Positions 1 through 12,587 of a DNA stretch of 64,000 bases are shown here, in pieces. The DNA lies in contig NW_026262734.1 in NCBI RefSeq assembly GCF_021869535.1, positions 107,109,088 through 107,173,087 of the forward strand, given 5' to 3'. The DNA comes from Mytilus californianus (lineage: Eukaryota > Mollusca > Bivalvia > Mytilida > Mytilidae). The stretch's first letter is position 1, and every line of letters starts with the position of its first letter. Under the pieces are notes generated by a model that had not been told where the DNA came from, searched no databases, and saw nothing but the letters and a program-made list of their open reading frames with translations. Position numbers and translations under genes: made by a program.

Positions 1-59
1 GTCTATATATGGTAGAATATATGCATTATAAAATAATTGACTTATGTGTATAGGCAAAT

Positions 60-312
60 ATTCTTAAAGTTTCTACAAAAGTGACATTTTAGATGAGATG
101 ATCTTACATATACGATCAAGATGTTCTTCCCAGCTTAAATTTTCCTCAATGTCAATTCCAAGTAATTTGAAAGAATGGACATTGTCAATACAGCGTTGAT
201 GCATACCAAACTTACCTAGAAAATGATATATTATTTCCCGCTGCAACGGATATCTATAAATAATTATGCGTAAAAAAATCATATACAAATAATCATTAAA
301 TCTGAAATCCAA
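60..312 (-). mobile_element. LINE reverse-transcriptase C-terminal fragment (copy A)
   Basis: The reverse strand reads about 79 residues including KLLGIDIEENLSWEEHLDRI, a pattern typical of the segment just after the catalytic RT core in Jockey/CR1-type non-LTR retrotransposons. No RT catalytic motif or endonuclease lies next to it, so this is a short dead fragment. A mutated second copy sits at the matching place in block B (about 5455-5700), so the LINE fragment predates the duplication. The exact clade cannot be set. Confidence 0.6.
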
Positions 313-1022
313 AAAATGTTAACACTTATCAGGACATAATAGCAAAAACAAAGAAACGGAAGATACTAAAAGACAATCTACATTCATGTCCAATTAACAC
401 AGAAACACCATGTATAAAAAAAAAGTAAAATGACATAACGACATACAGGAAGAACATAGTATTAGAGTAATAAAATATGAAAACAGGTAAATAGTGAGCG
501 TCTGGATTTTTTTTTTTTTTTTTTTTTTTTGGGAGGGGTTGGTTAGGAAGAGGGTCCTTCATATCTGTATGCTTCTATTTTTGGGGGCATTGATCTGAAT
601 ATTTAAAAATAATGCAGGTATTCTTCATAATTTTGAACCCCCTTATTCTCTATTTTTGATTTTTTTCCTCATATTTCTCTTTTCATTATTTGTTTTTGGC
701 CATTATTCCCTAATCTGTAAATCCCATCCTGACCCTCGCAAGTATACAAATAATTAAATGTTGATACAAAAAGGTAGCGAATTATTATAGTGGTTGATTT
801 TTACTTCACTGATTATTCAAAACCTATGTTGATAACTCTGATTGATAACCAAATTGAATGAGTTTAACGAAATGAAATACTAAAAAATAAAGGAAACATA
901 GTCAGCTGGTTTAAGCACAGTTTTAGTTGAGTTTATTTGATTTTCACGAAAACGACATGCCACATATTTTTCAGATCTATTTATTGTTTTTATCATTTAT
1001 TTCAACATCTGTTCCCCCCCAG

Positions 1023-1367
1023 TGGCCCTTACAGCTCATCCTTCATCCAGTAGAACGTTACAAAGTATAATAAAGTTTGACGACGTCAAGTTCACTGTTG
1101 GAATCAATAATCTGTCAACGTATAGAAATACCGGGAAGTTTGTGGTGGAGAAGGAGGGATTATACATAATATTGGTTTCAATCTCCTCCTGGACCAATGC
1201 TGCTCAATACTTCATTTACCTGAATAGTAATGTAAACTAATGTCGAAGTCAAAATTTTCGGTACTAGCTGTTGTTCTAGCACTACAGTAACGTCTTAAAC
1301 AATACTGGTATTTTCTTTTATAAATGATGATACATGGTCGACATTTACAATTGTAAAAATCAAATAA
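1023..1367 (+). pseudogene. Broken C1q-domain exon, copy A
   Basis: This is homologous to the intact C1q exon at 21979-22367. It keeps a splice acceptor (C-run then CAG at 1020-1022) and the same phase, starting TG GCC CTT ACA GCT. The reading frame runs about 72 codons (KFVVEKEGLY is clear), then reaches a stop at 1238-1240, just after the residues matching the conserved Asn-x-Asn of the domain. Beyond it about 60 bases are missing relative to the intact copy. The end of the domain is still visible as TGGTCGACATTTACAATTG followed by the stop-equivalent TAA at 1365-1367. No coiled-coil exon is visible upstream in the window. A folded C1q head cannot be made from this exon. Confidence 0.85.
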
Positions 1368-1638
1368 AACACTAACTTACATAAGCACAAAAAAGTTTAT
1401 GCTTAAAGACATAAAAACAAATTGTAATTCTGTAATCACATTTGTACGAATTACTATACTAAATTTATATTGATTGCTACATCCAATAAGATAGGGCGTG
1501 TTGTGTCGTTGGAATTCATAAATCCTACTACCTGATTGAGTACCTCTATATTAGTTATCACAAGGTAAAGATGATTCCTAATTACGGTAATAGGTTTGTG
1601 AATACAAAAGTACTTGTTGGAATGAATTTGTAGAAAAA

Positions 1639-1738
1639 AGGGATGACATGATTTACTAAAACAGGAGAATACGGGATGACATGGTTTACTAAAACAGGAG
1701 AATAAGGGGTGACATGGTTTACTAAAACAGGAGAATGT
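1639..1738 (+). repeat. 33-bp tandem triplication
   Basis: Three near-identical copies of a unit containing GACATGGTTTACTAAAACAG lie head to tail. Block C has a single copy near 23395-23425 and block B a copy interrupted at about 9781, so the triplication is private to block A. Confidence 0.8.
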
Positions 1739-1911
1739 TTTCTTTTTCGAAGACGCAATTCATTGATGACTGCTTGTCTCTGTTTTATAATCTTAAAGTG
1801 ATATTTGTGAAATTTGTTTTGTTACTGCTTTTCTGCAAATTAAAGAATATTTGTAAATTTTGTCTCGATATTAAGAGCTATGAAGTACTTGGAAGTAAGA
1901 CAACGATCAAA

Positions 1912-2128
1912 CTTGATAGGACAATGTCAAACTTGACAGGACAATGTCAAACATGATAGGACATGGTCTTACATGATAGGACATTGTCAAACACGATAGG
2001 GCAATGCCAAACATGACATGATAATGTTTAACATAATGGGACAGCGTTAAACATGATAGGACAATGTCTAACATGATAGGACAATGTCAAACATGATAGG
2101 ACAATGTCTAACATGATAAGACAATGCA
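1912..2128 (+). repeat. 20-bp minisatellite, block A
   Basis: About ten tandem copies of a 20-bp unit resembling AGGACAATGTCAAACATGAT. The same minisatellite occurs at the same relative place downstream of the C1q exons of block B (about 17 copies) and block C (about 3 copies), so it was present before the block duplicated and its copy number then changed. Confidence 0.9.
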
Positions 2129-2753
2129 TGGTTTTAAAGAAAATACAAGTGGCTTAACTTGTCCGTTTGTTTTTTTTGTATATTGAGCTATAGTGTTTTC
2201 AAACTAAATCTTTCATTACATTGTTTCGATAAAAGTCTATAAATTCTGAAGAAAAAGTAGGGATTTATGTGAGGGTTTATAATAGATGCCAATAACAATT
2301 TACCATAACTTGTAGAGGTCACAAAACGATTTTCAACATCTCTTTTTGACCCTTTTTAACTATGATCATCATTTTTATAGTTATTGAATATTTATTTTTA
2401 TTTATTTTTTTTTACTAAAAAAACAAACTTTAATATCTAACAGACTGCTAGAAGCCGATTGGATATTGAATATTGAATAACAAAACACGAACTAGACTGG
2501 TTCTCTATCCTTTATCTGTTTAGCTCTGACAGATATGACAACAAGGGTGTCTGAGATACCCGTATGTTGCAAGGGAGAGAACCAGCCTAAACACGAACCG
2601 GCCGCTTAAATCATACACATCATCTCACATACTATTGTACTAAAGTATCAAAACTTCTTCGAGTCGGTTATCAAATTTTATTGTAACCACTTTAAAATAA
2701 AGATTAAGAGACAAGAAGTTTGGATAAATAAAAGAAAATGTGTGGTATAGGTC

Positions 2754-4135
2754 AAAGACACAGTAACTAACCAAACAACACTATAAACCAGATGACATCC
2801 AGGAAAGACTCGTATGCGCATTTTGAAGGTGTAACACCACTAATTCGGGCCCGGTCAGAAAGCACATACCAGAAAGTAGTACATATTTAACACGAAATAG
2901 TTCCTACGCATGGGTGGAACTTTTAAAATATGTGGGATATTTAGGTAATTTTGGTATCAAATGAAAACGGAATGACTGGTGATAATTGTAGAACACTTTT
3001 TGATCTATAATTTTGAATAATAAAATAAATGCATGAAATTTTAAAAAGAGGATACATTTTGCCTGTTTGTCAAATCTGAAGTACCGGTTTCTTTACATCC
3101 GAAGTTCCGGGAAACAGTTCTTTTTTATATGCCATTAAAAGTATGTTGATTTTTTTCAGTACACGACACCATAAAGTGTGGCTTTGATATGCAATGATTG
3201 TCACTTTATTTGAACTTAAAACAAAAGAGATGGGCCTGCTTGCAATTGAGGAATTTAGCATAGAAAGCAATTAGGCCATGAATTAGTGGTGTACTTCCTG
3301 AAGCCAGGGGTCCTCCTCCATCTTTGACTGTTATGAACTATACCAAATTTGATACATATACGCAATTCATTTGTAATACTTTTCATCTAATGGGGAGGTT
3401 ACTTGGATAATTTAATTTGATTAGACATGAGTAGTAAATTTTACAAAGACACAGTAACTAACCAAACAACGCTATAAACCAGGTGACATCCAGGAAAGAC
3501 TCGTATGCGCATTTTGAAGGTGTAACACCACTAATTCGGGCCCGGTCAGAAAGCACATACCAGAAAGTAGTACATATTTAACACGAAATAGTTCCTACGC
3601 ATGGGTGTAACTTTTAAAATATGTGAGATATTTAGGTAATTTTGGCATCAAATGAAAACGGAATGACTGGTGATAATTGTAGAACACTTTTTGACCTATA
3701 ATTTTGAATAATAAAATAAATGCATGAAATTTTAAAAAGAGGGCACATTTTGCCTGTTTGTTAGATCTGAAGTACCGGTTTCTTTACATCCGAAGTTCCG
3801 GGAAACAGTTCTTTTTTATATGCCATTAAAAGTATGTTGATTTTTTTCAGTACACGATACCATAAAGTGTTGCTTTGATATGCAATGATTGTCACTTTAT
3901 TTGAACTTAAAACAAAAGAGATGTGCCTGCTTGAAATTGAGGAATTTAGCATAGAAAGCAATTATGCCATGAATTATTGGTATACTTCCTGAAGCCAGAG
4001 GTCCTCCTCCATCTTTGACTGTTATGAACTATACCAAATTTGATACATATACGCAATTCATTTGTAATACTTTTCATCTAATGGGGAGGTTACTTGGATA
4101 GTTTAATTTGATTAGCATGAGTAGTAAATTTTATA
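2754..4135 (+). repeat. 691-bp tandem duplication inside block A
   Basis: Two head-to-tail units, 2754-3444 and 3445-4135, are nearly identical with a period of 691 bp (for example AGACACAGTAACTAACCAAA begins both). Block B carries one diverged copy (about 10855-11460), so the tandem event followed the A/B split. The reverse strand holds short open frames of 66 codons in each unit, but these are not preserved as protein in block B. Confidence 0.88.
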
Positions 4136-4465
4136 AAGGAATGTACGTTATTTACTTCTATTTTTGCTTTGTAGCACTCCGTCTCACCCAAATGTTTCTT
4201 TTTATTTTCTGAAAGAACATTTTAATTATGTTATTTGAAAATTCTATTGTTTTGTAATACTTCTATTCACACACAAGTTGTTTTTATCATATATGATTTT
4301 TAAAACATCTGATAATTTTGCACAACTTTGCGGAGAAGAGCTACAAGGCACATCCTATTTTTACACTTTTGTAAATAGGTTACTAACGCTCAGTATAAAG
4401 ATTTTGACCAATATAATGCCTACCCATATTAAAATTAGCATAGAGCATGGCAAGATAGAATTATT

Positions 4466-5391
4466 TGTTAATTATTTCAACATTTGACTTCAATTTACTA
4501 ACCAGTCTAAAACATACTACTATCAATCTTTATTATAAAAACTAGCAAATGCAGAAAATGAATTTAGAATTCTTCGAAAATTTTCATAAATTTTCCACAA
4601 CCAAAATTTTATCAAGTAAATCGAAATCTAAAACATAATTGTTGATACTGAATTAATACTGATAAATGAATGTGCTGCTATTTGCAGTGACATGTGTTTC
4701 CCTCGTTTGAAATGATTTTTTTTTTCAAATATTAGCTCAGCTTGAAAAGAAAAATGAGTAAGCTGAAAACCGAAACAATTTGACATTTTCTCATTTACAG
4801 AAACAGATTAATGACAGTACAGAAGTAGGTAAATATGTATCATTATAACAAATCATTCAATATACCTTCTGTGGCTGGTGTAAAGATTCCGCAATACTGC
4901 GTCATAAAATTTCAAAGGAAAAAAAATATCCATATCACAAATACGAATTTACACGGCCAGTGACTATATCTCAGATACCAAAGTTTATACTGTCAATGCA
5001 TCTTGACTGCGACATCGCTTCGTTGGTCTGATGGTAGTGTTATAATATCGAGTATGGGGGTCGTAGGTTTGCCATGATCCCCAGCCTGGTCAAACCAAGA
5101 CTTGAAATTTGCTGGTTTTCCGCCAAGCATGCGACTTTTAGGAGTTATAGCAAATGTTTTTTTTTATAAAAATTAGTATTTGGTCTTGGAACAAATAGAT
5201 AGTTAATAGAGACAGATCGTAAGTTGTAGTGTTGTTCTTTATGTAAAAGATGGCAATTTCAGAGAAGAAAACATAAAATTAGGTGGAACAGAAATATCAC
5301 GTTCAAGTATAATTCTTGCTACTCTTTCTTCAAGTTTAATAATTTTATCTGACACTTTTTGTAATAAATTTCATCAAACTGAACTACAATA
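4466..5391 (+). other. Spacer between blocks A and B, with a SINE remnant
   Basis: AT-rich sequence without a recognisable gene. The only structured part I see is the SINE-like stretch at about 5010-5165. Confidence 0.5.
5010..5165 (+). mobile_element. tRNA-derived SINE remnant
   Basis: The start has a tRNA-like A-box region (TTGGTCTGATGGTAGTG) and, about 35 bases later, a decayed B-box (GTAGGTTTGCCATGATCC). It is followed by a conserved-looking body (GGTCAAACCAAGACTTG, TTTGCTGGTTTTCCGCCAAG) that I recognise from bivalve SINEs. It is not a functional tRNA: the acceptor stem and 3' half do not fold. Confidence 0.5.
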
Positions 5392-5454
5392 GTGTATATA
5401 TGGTAGAATATATGCATTATAGAATAGTTGACTTATGTGTTTAGTCAAATATAA

Positions 5455-5700
5455 AGTTTATACAAAAGTTACATTTTAGATGAGATAATCTTACATATAC
5501 GATCAAGATATTCTTCCCAGCTTAAATTTTCATCATTGTCAATTCCAAATAATTTGAAAAAAACGGATATTGTCAATACAGGTTTCGTTGATGCATACCA
5601 ACCTTACCTAGAAAATGATATATTATTTCCCGCTGCAACGGATATCTTTAAATAATTATGCGTTTAAAAAATCATAATAATCATTAAATCTTAAATGCGA
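5455..5700 (-). mobile_element. LINE RT fragment (copy B of 60-312)
   Basis: Nucleotide copy of the LINE fragment at 60-312 with extra point changes and small indels (for example an added base near 5583), so no useful frame remains. It marks the left end of block B. Confidence 0.55.
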
Positions 5701-6222
5701 AAAATGTTAACACTTATCAGGACATAATAGTAAAGACAAAGTAATGGAAGATACTAAAAGACAATCTACATTCATGTCCAATAAATACAGAAACACAATG
5801 TATAAAAAAAGTAAAACGACAAAACGACATACAGGAAGAACAGAGTATTAGTGTGATAAAATAGTAAGTAAGTGAATTTTATTGAAATAAAGTCCAGACA
5901 TTGGACTATTATCAAATGAACATATACATACATGTGTTTACGCATGAAAACAGGTCATAAGTGAGCGTTTGGATTCATATATTATTTTTTGGGTGGAGGG
6001 GTTGGGTGGAAAGGGGGTCCTTCATATTGATATGCTTCTATTTTTGGGGCCATTGGTAAGTATATTTAAAAAATATGCACTTATTCTTCATAATTTTGCA
6101 GCCCCTTATTCTCTATTTTTGAATTTTTGCTCATATTACTCTTTTCATTATTTTTTTTGCCATTATTCCATAATCTATTAATGTCATCCTGAGCCTCACA
6201 AGTATACAAATAATTGAATGTT

Positions 6223-8615
6223 TTTTTTGTTTGTTTTTTTTTTACACATATAAACGTTTTATTCCTAAATATTTCCTGTATACAATTACCTTAGTCGTCC
6301 AGGAACAGGCTAAGGGTCCCTGTTTAAAAAATGAACCATCTATCCAGGGGTCATAGAAGGCAATAAAAATGTAGTCCACTTTTTACCTTGGATTTAAATT
6401 AGTGTCAAAAATATATCCATATAATGTTAGAAGCATTTAACAGTTCTATACCTTAATTTCAAAATAGTAAGTAAATAATAAGATACCCACACAAAAGATG
6501 TGCATTTACTACAATAAACATGATAGGCTAACACTTTTTTATCATTTTTTTTTATATTTGTATAAACTGATAAAATCGATATTCGTATACAATAAACCAT
6601 AAAAACGTACTTTGACTCAAGCTTATACTGTCTAAATTTTCGTTATCACCGACTCCAATTTTGTCTTATCGATGATGTCAATGCCTTTCAATAGAAGAAC
6701 GAATTTTAGATTATTTTTCAAGTTATGTTTCCAGATATTATAAATATCTTGAGGTGCTTTACGCGTTTTGTTAAATTTTATTAAATTCCTAATTTTCCAT
6801 AGAGTCCATTTAGAATATATGATAATTATGTTTAGAAAATTATCATAATTTAGTATTCCCGTGTTTTTACCTCACAGAATGTCCTTTTCAACAAGAGGAT
6901 TATTTATTCCTATGTTTGATTTGTATTTCTTGGAGATTTTTTAAAATTAACTGTGATGTACTACAACTGACAAATAAGTGTTGCAGGGTTTCTATATTGT
7001 TGTCATTTTGACAAATGTGGCATTTTCCATTTGATATCTTCATTTTTTTTTTATCTTTCTTCAGTATATAAAATATTGTGCATGGATCTCCATTGAAATT
7101 CTTTTACATTATTTTCAATTGTCAACTGTTTTAATCCCGACCACATATTTTCCCAAAGTATATTGTTTCCAAATATTTCTTCCCACTTAATTTGACATTT
7201 TGGAGAAACATCTTTATTTAAAACCGTACGAAATATTTGAGTTTTAACTTTGATGGTTTGATTGTTTGGTTGTTTAAGTTAATGATCTCAAGGTCATTTG
7301 ATATCTTTATAATTTCCTTTCATAATGCAAACTCTGGTTTCCGGAAGATTTCAAAATTTGCACGAAATCTTTAGGAATTGCCTGTTTAATTTTGAAAATT
7401 CGGAAATACAATTTCTCCGATCAATGAGCTTCCTATCAATTTCATTACAGCTAATAAAATCTGTAGTTTCTGAATTCCAAATGTCCTGGAGAATTGTGAT
7501 ATCGCTTTTAAAAAAGAAGAGTATAACAATGATTTATTTTTGAACAGAATAGAAGAGTTTCCAAAAATCTTCGTATTTAAAATATCACTTTTATTTGAAG
7601 GTGTATCAATATTGTGAATGAATCCTGACCACGTATTTATAATTTTCTGATAAACTTGTGGTAATTGGTTCATATCTAAACCATTTAAACTTGAACATTT
7701 ACATACAAAAAAGGCATTATTATATTTTTCATCAAATTTCCGAAGCCAATACTTACCGATCGCATTCCAGCTTTCCAATGGCTCCTGCATTAAACGATAT
7801 AAAAGTTTTATGTGTTTACTTTTTATAAACATATCTATACTTACCATACCCATCCCCCCTTTTATTTCATCCAAACAGCAGACATTTATATCTACCTGAT
7901 TCACTTTTCCGTCCCATATAAAGTTCCAAATTATATTAATTAGCTCTTTAGTATATTTATCTGGAATTCCTCGTATTTCGATCTCGTAAGAACAGAGAGA
8001 AAGTATATATTTTTTACTATAAGTGTTTTACCTGTAAATGTAAGCTTCCTACTTTTCCATACGTGTATACAATTTTTAACTTTATCTATTATTTTTCTCC
8101 AAATATCATCGTCATCTATTTCATAACCATGACACACCCCTAATGTTTTGACATTGCCTGTGATCCATTTTATTTTATCAAATTTAAATCGTTTCTTTTA
8201 GAAGCCCCTAAAAGTAAGCCTTTTGTTTTGTCATAGTTTATTCTAGAACCCGAAGCTTTTTCGTATAAGGACAAAATTTTAAAAGTATTTTCTACAGCTT
8301 TTTCATTTTTATTAAATACCTGGGTGTCATCTGCAAACATACATAATTTAGTTTCTATAAAGTTCCCTCCCTCTCCTGGTAATTTTAATCCTTCTATTTC
8401 AATGTAACCCCTAATCGCACATGCCATTGGTTCAGCCTGTATGATATACAAGAGAGGCGCTATTGGACACCCTTGTCTAGCGGAGCCAGTAATCGAAAAG
8501 TATCTTGATACAAATCCATTGGTTTTAATACACGAAGTAGCATTGTATAATAGCATTTTTATCCATGCTCTAAATTTCCCGCCAAATTCAAATTTCTCCA
8601 GTACAAAATCTATCC
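6223..8615 (-). mobile_element. 5'-truncated L1/Tx1-like LINE with 14-bp target-site duplication
   Basis: A non-LTR retrotransposon lies on the reverse strand. Its A-rich 3' tail is the T-rich run at about 6223-6243. The RT part (8170-8556) shows ARQGCPIAPLLY (motif B region), then FADDTQVF (catalytic FADD, motif C) and an SGSRINYDKTK block. Downstream frames at 7940-8137 and 7386-7904 carry the C-terminal region (IHVWKSRKLTFTGKTLIVKN; GGMGMVSIDMF). Frames are interrupted, the endonuclease and RT start are missing, and the element is dead. The 14-bp motif AATAATTGAATGTT flanks it on both sides (about 6209-6222 and 8616-8629). Block A, near 750, keeps the uninserted site. Family placement is from the RQGCP/FADD pattern; the clade is an inference. 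Confidence 0.85.
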
Positions 8616-8867
8616 AATAATTGAATGTTGATACACGAAGGTAGCGAATTATTATATTGGCTCATTTTACCTTCACTGATTATTCAAAACCATTATATGT
8701 TGATAACTCTGATTGATATGACCAAATTGAATGAGTTTCACGAATGAAATACTTAAAAATAAACAAAACATAGTCAGGTGGTTTAAGAAAGTGTTAGTTG
8801 CGTTAAATCGATTTTCAGGAAAACGACATGCCACATACATGTATATTTTAGATCTATTTATTGTTTT

Positions 8868-9484
8868 GGAATCAATAATCTGCCAGCGCATAAAAGTAGC
8901 GGGAAGTTTGTGGTGAATAAGGCGGGACTATACATGACTATACATGTTATCGGTTTCAATGATCTCCACAGGCAATGGTTCTCAATACTTCATTTATTGA
9001 CTTTTGAAAAACTGATATTCACTGAGACCAATGGCCGAATTGAATTTCAGTTTTCCAAAAGTCAATTAAACCACATATTTACCGAAACAAAAGACAGTAA
9101 TTTTATTACAAATTCTGAGAGAAATGTATTTAATAGCAGATATTACTAGTAACCAAAACTAATTGTACATCTTTTTTTTTTTAACACAATTATTCACGTA
9201 AAATTACGCGACGTTTTGAGCGGTGAATATAATTTTTCCGCCGGTGAATATGCTATTTTATTCAAAGTCTCATTCATATAGAAAAACCTACTAAATTTTA
9301 ACAATACGGAATAAATCCTTGTATCGACCTCATACAAAGGCTATAATTGTATATTATTGAGGACAAAAATACCGGTTCTAGCATTACAGTTACGTCTAAA
9401 TGATAGTGTGTAGGTAAACACTACTGGTAGGTTTTTTTTAATGATTATACTTGGTCGACATTTACAATTGTAAAAATCAAATGA
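8868..9484 (+). pseudogene. Broken C1q-domain exon, copy B
   Basis: Homology to the intact exon starts abruptly at GGAATCAATAATCTGCC. The splice acceptor and the first 50 or so bases of the exon are deleted compared with copies A and C. The frame then carries KSSGKF/GLY-like codons with changes, is split by about 360 bp of foreign sequence at about 8997-9355, and resumes at GAGGACAAAAATACCGG. It ends at TGGTCGACATTTACAATTG with a TGA stop-equivalent at 9482-9484. With no acceptor, an insertion and several frame breaks it is non-functional. Confidence 0.85.
8997..9355. mobile_element. Unclassified insertion inside C1q exon copy B
   Basis: Compared with the intact C1q exon, about 360 bp are added here. 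The left part begins with a hairpin: TTGACTTTTGAAAAACTG (8996-9013) is inverted as CAGTTTTCCAAAAGTCAA about 40 bases later. The right part is AT-rich with a T-run at about 9172. I see no coding capacity and no clear target duplication. Confidence 0.5.
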
Positions 9485-9780
9485 AACATTAACTTACATA
9501 ACCAACAATGTTTGTGCTAACAAACATAAAACAGATTGTTATTCTGTAATCACACTTGTATGAATTACGATACTAAATTTATATTGATCGCTATATCGAA
9601 TAAGATAGGGAGTCTTGTGTCATTGGATTGCATAAATCCTACTACCTGATTGAGAAATGTTGTACCTCTATACTAGTTATCACATGGTGAAGATGATTCT
9701 TTATTACGGGAATAGGTTTGTGAATACAAAAGTACTTGTAGGAATAATTTGTAGAAAAAATGGATGACATAGTTTACTAA

Positions 9781-9902
9781 GGGAGGGCCGAAAGATACCA
9801 GAGGGACAGTCAAACTCACAGATCGAAAACAAACTGACAATGCCATGGCTAAAAAAGAAAAAGACAAACAGACAAATAATAGTATACAAGACACAACATA
9901 GG
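9781..9902. mobile_element. Short interspersed insertion (unclassified)
   Basis: This stretch (GGGAGGGCCGAAAGATACCA through the A-rich and CAAGACACAACATAG end) interrupts the segment homologous to 1639-1740 in block A and is absent from blocks A and C. It resembles a frequent bivalve interspersed sequence by memory only. Confidence 0.45.
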
Positions 9903-10077
9903 ATATGTTTTTTGTTCGACGAAGCAATACATTGATGACTGCGTGTCTCTATATTATAATCTTAAAATGAGGTTTGTGAAATTTAATTTGTTATATTGCT
10001 TTTCTGCAAATTTAAGATTATTTGTAAATGTTATGTCGATATGAAGAGCTTTGAAGTAAATATAAGTAAGAAAACGA

Positions 10078-10414
10078 TCAAACTAGATAGGACAATATCG
10101 AACTAGATAGGACAATGTCAAACTTGATAGGACAATGTCAAACTTGATAGGACAATGCTTAACATGATAAGACAATGTCAAACTTGATAGGACAATGTCA
10201 AACATAATACAACAATGCCCAACATAACCAGATAGGACATTGTCGAACACGATAGGACAATGCCAACCATGACATGATAATGTTTAACATGAAAGAACAA
10301 TGTCAAAAATGATAGATCAATGTCAAACATGATAGGACAATGTCATACAAGAGAGGACAATGTCGAACATGATAGGACAATGTCAAACATGATAGGACAA
10401 TGTCTAATTTATAG
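10078..10414 (+). repeat. 20-bp minisatellite, block B (expanded)
   Basis: About 17 copies of the unit resembling AGGACAATGTCAAACATGAT. They are more diverged than in block A, with irregular units such as the one near 10215-10240. This is the largest of the three arrays of this minisatellite. Confidence 0.9.
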
Positions 10415-12587
10415 TGTTTTCAAATTAGATCTTTCATTACATTGTTTCGATAAAGTCTATAAATTCTGAAGAATAAGTAGGGATTGATGTGAGGGTTTAT
10501 AATAAAGGCTAACAACAATTTATAATAACTTGTAGAGGTCACAAAACGATTTCCCATATCTCATTTTGCCTGTTTTTAAATATGACCATCATTTTTATAG
10601 TTACCGAATAATTATTTTTATTTATTATTTTTAACTAAGAAAACAAACTTTAAAACCTAACAGACTGATAAAAGGGAGGGAACCAACCTCAACATGAACC
10701 GACTGCTTACATTATACACATCAAGTAACATACTATTGTAGTAAAGTACTAACACTCCTTTGAGTCAGTTATCAAATTTCATTGTGACCAATTTAAAATA
10801 AAGATTAAGAGACAAGTTTAGATAAATGAAACAAATGTATAGTTGAAGTAATAGATACAATAACCAAACAACACTATAAACCAGGTGACATCCAGGAAAG
10901 ACTCGTATGCTCATTTTGAAGATGTAACACAACTAATTCGGGTACGGTCAGAAAGCGTATACATTTTGTAGTACATATTTAACACGAAATAGTTCCTACG
11001 CATGGATGTAACTTTCAAAATATGAAGAATATATAGGTAATTTTGGTATCAAAAGAAAGCTGAATTGTACAACCATTTTTGACTTATAATTTTGAATAAT
11101 AAAAAAAATCAGGAAATTAAAAAAAAATGATAAATTTTGCCTGTTTGTTAGATCTGAAGAACCTGTTTCGTTACATTGGAAGTTACGGGAACCAGTTCTT
11201 TCTTATATGCCATTAAAGGTATGTTGATTTTTTTCAGTACATCACACCATAAAGTGTTGCTTTGACATGCAATGATTGTCACTTTATTTGAACTTAAAAC
11301 AAAAGAGATGTGCCTGCTGAGAAATTTAACATAAAAGAAATAGGGCCATGAATTAGTGGTGTACTCACTGAAAGCCAGGGGTCCTCCGCCATCTTTGACT
11401 GTCATAAACTATACCGAAATTGAGACATGAACGCATTTCATTTGTAATAGTATTCATCTAATTGACTAAAATTAACTATTACGACTGATCATTACAAATA
11501 CAGAATATTTGTTATATTCGATTCAATGTTTTTACCTAAGCCATATAAGGGAAGGTTACTTGGATAATTTAATTTGCTTAGATATAACTAGTATATTTTA
11601 TAAAGGAATGAACGTTATGTGGCAATAAAACAAGCACTGGGTCTGACCCAAAGTTTTCTTTTTTTTTCTGACAGCACATTTTAATGATTATAAAATGTTA
11701 TTTTTTATTTGTATGACTTCTATTCCCACAACAGTTGTTTTTATCATATATGATCTTTAAAACATCTGATAATTTTGCACATCTTTGAGCAGAAGAACTA
11801 CAAGGCCAAGACTTTTTTAAATAAAACTTTTGTAACTATGTTACTAACACTCCGTATAAAGATATTGACAAATGTAATGCATACAAATGTTAAAATTAGC
11901 ATAGAGCATGGCAAGATAGAATTATTTCTTAATTATGCCATGCAAATTAATATAATTTTTAATATAACAGTCACTCGCATAGCTCTTTTGATTTGAAGTC
12001 TTTAACTTTTAATCTCAAAACTTCGTTCACGGTAATTTTTCTAGATCACAATATTAAATTTTTCGTTTTTATTTTGTTATGGTAATTCTATCATTAAATT
12101 GCAGCACACAGACTTTCAGTAAAACCCAATTGCAATGTAGTAAGAATTCGATTATCCCCAATCATCTAAATCACCATGCTGACATATGTTTTCTATAATA
12201 AACTATTTTTGGCGAGTTTATATCGACTGTTCTGAAATCTTGATCCTCAATTATAAAAAATGTTTAGAAGATCAATTCATTCTGTTAAAGACAAGAATCT
12301 TCTCTGACGTCTGACGCTGGCAAGTGTACAATAACCTATGCATTTTGTGCCAAGACTCTTTAAGAACAAACGAGAAAGCTTATCATACTTCAAAATAGTT
12401 TGCCATGTTATTGTTTAAACTCAATTTCATGTAGTTGTTAGAAGTTCTATATTCATTGTATTTTATTACCATTAAAGTATTAATTGATTGCACACTAAAC
12501 TGTTCAAATATTAAGATTTTTGATTTGAGATTTATGATTTGATATGAATAAAAAAGAGGGACTATGCCAATGATACAATACATAACG

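Larger units (their letters stand above)
1..4465 (+). repeat. Duplicated C1q-exon block, copy A
   Basis: This segment is the first of three diverged direct copies. Landmarks in order are a reverse-strand LINE fragment, a C1q-domain exon, a 20-bp minisatellite around 1.9-2.1 kb, and a shared 3' flank ending near the motif TAGAGCATGGCAAGATAG at about 4440. The same order recurs from 5392 (copy B) and about 21520 (copy C). The left end may lie before the window. Copy A differs by an internal 691-bp tandem duplication (2754-4135) and a 33-bp triplication (1639-1738). Similarity to copy B ends near 4465. Confidence 0.8.

Noticed and set aside
3070..3961. Matching 66-codon reverse-strand frames at 3070-3270 and 3761-3961, with a relative at 11148-11405
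   Set aside because: They lie in duplicated DNA, so similarity is expected. Between block A and B many changes alter residues and the N-terminal parts differ, so there is no sign of protein-level conservation.
5018..5090. Possible tRNA gene
   Set aside because: A-box and B-box remnants are present but no acceptor stem or anticodon arm can be drawn; it fits a SINE head.
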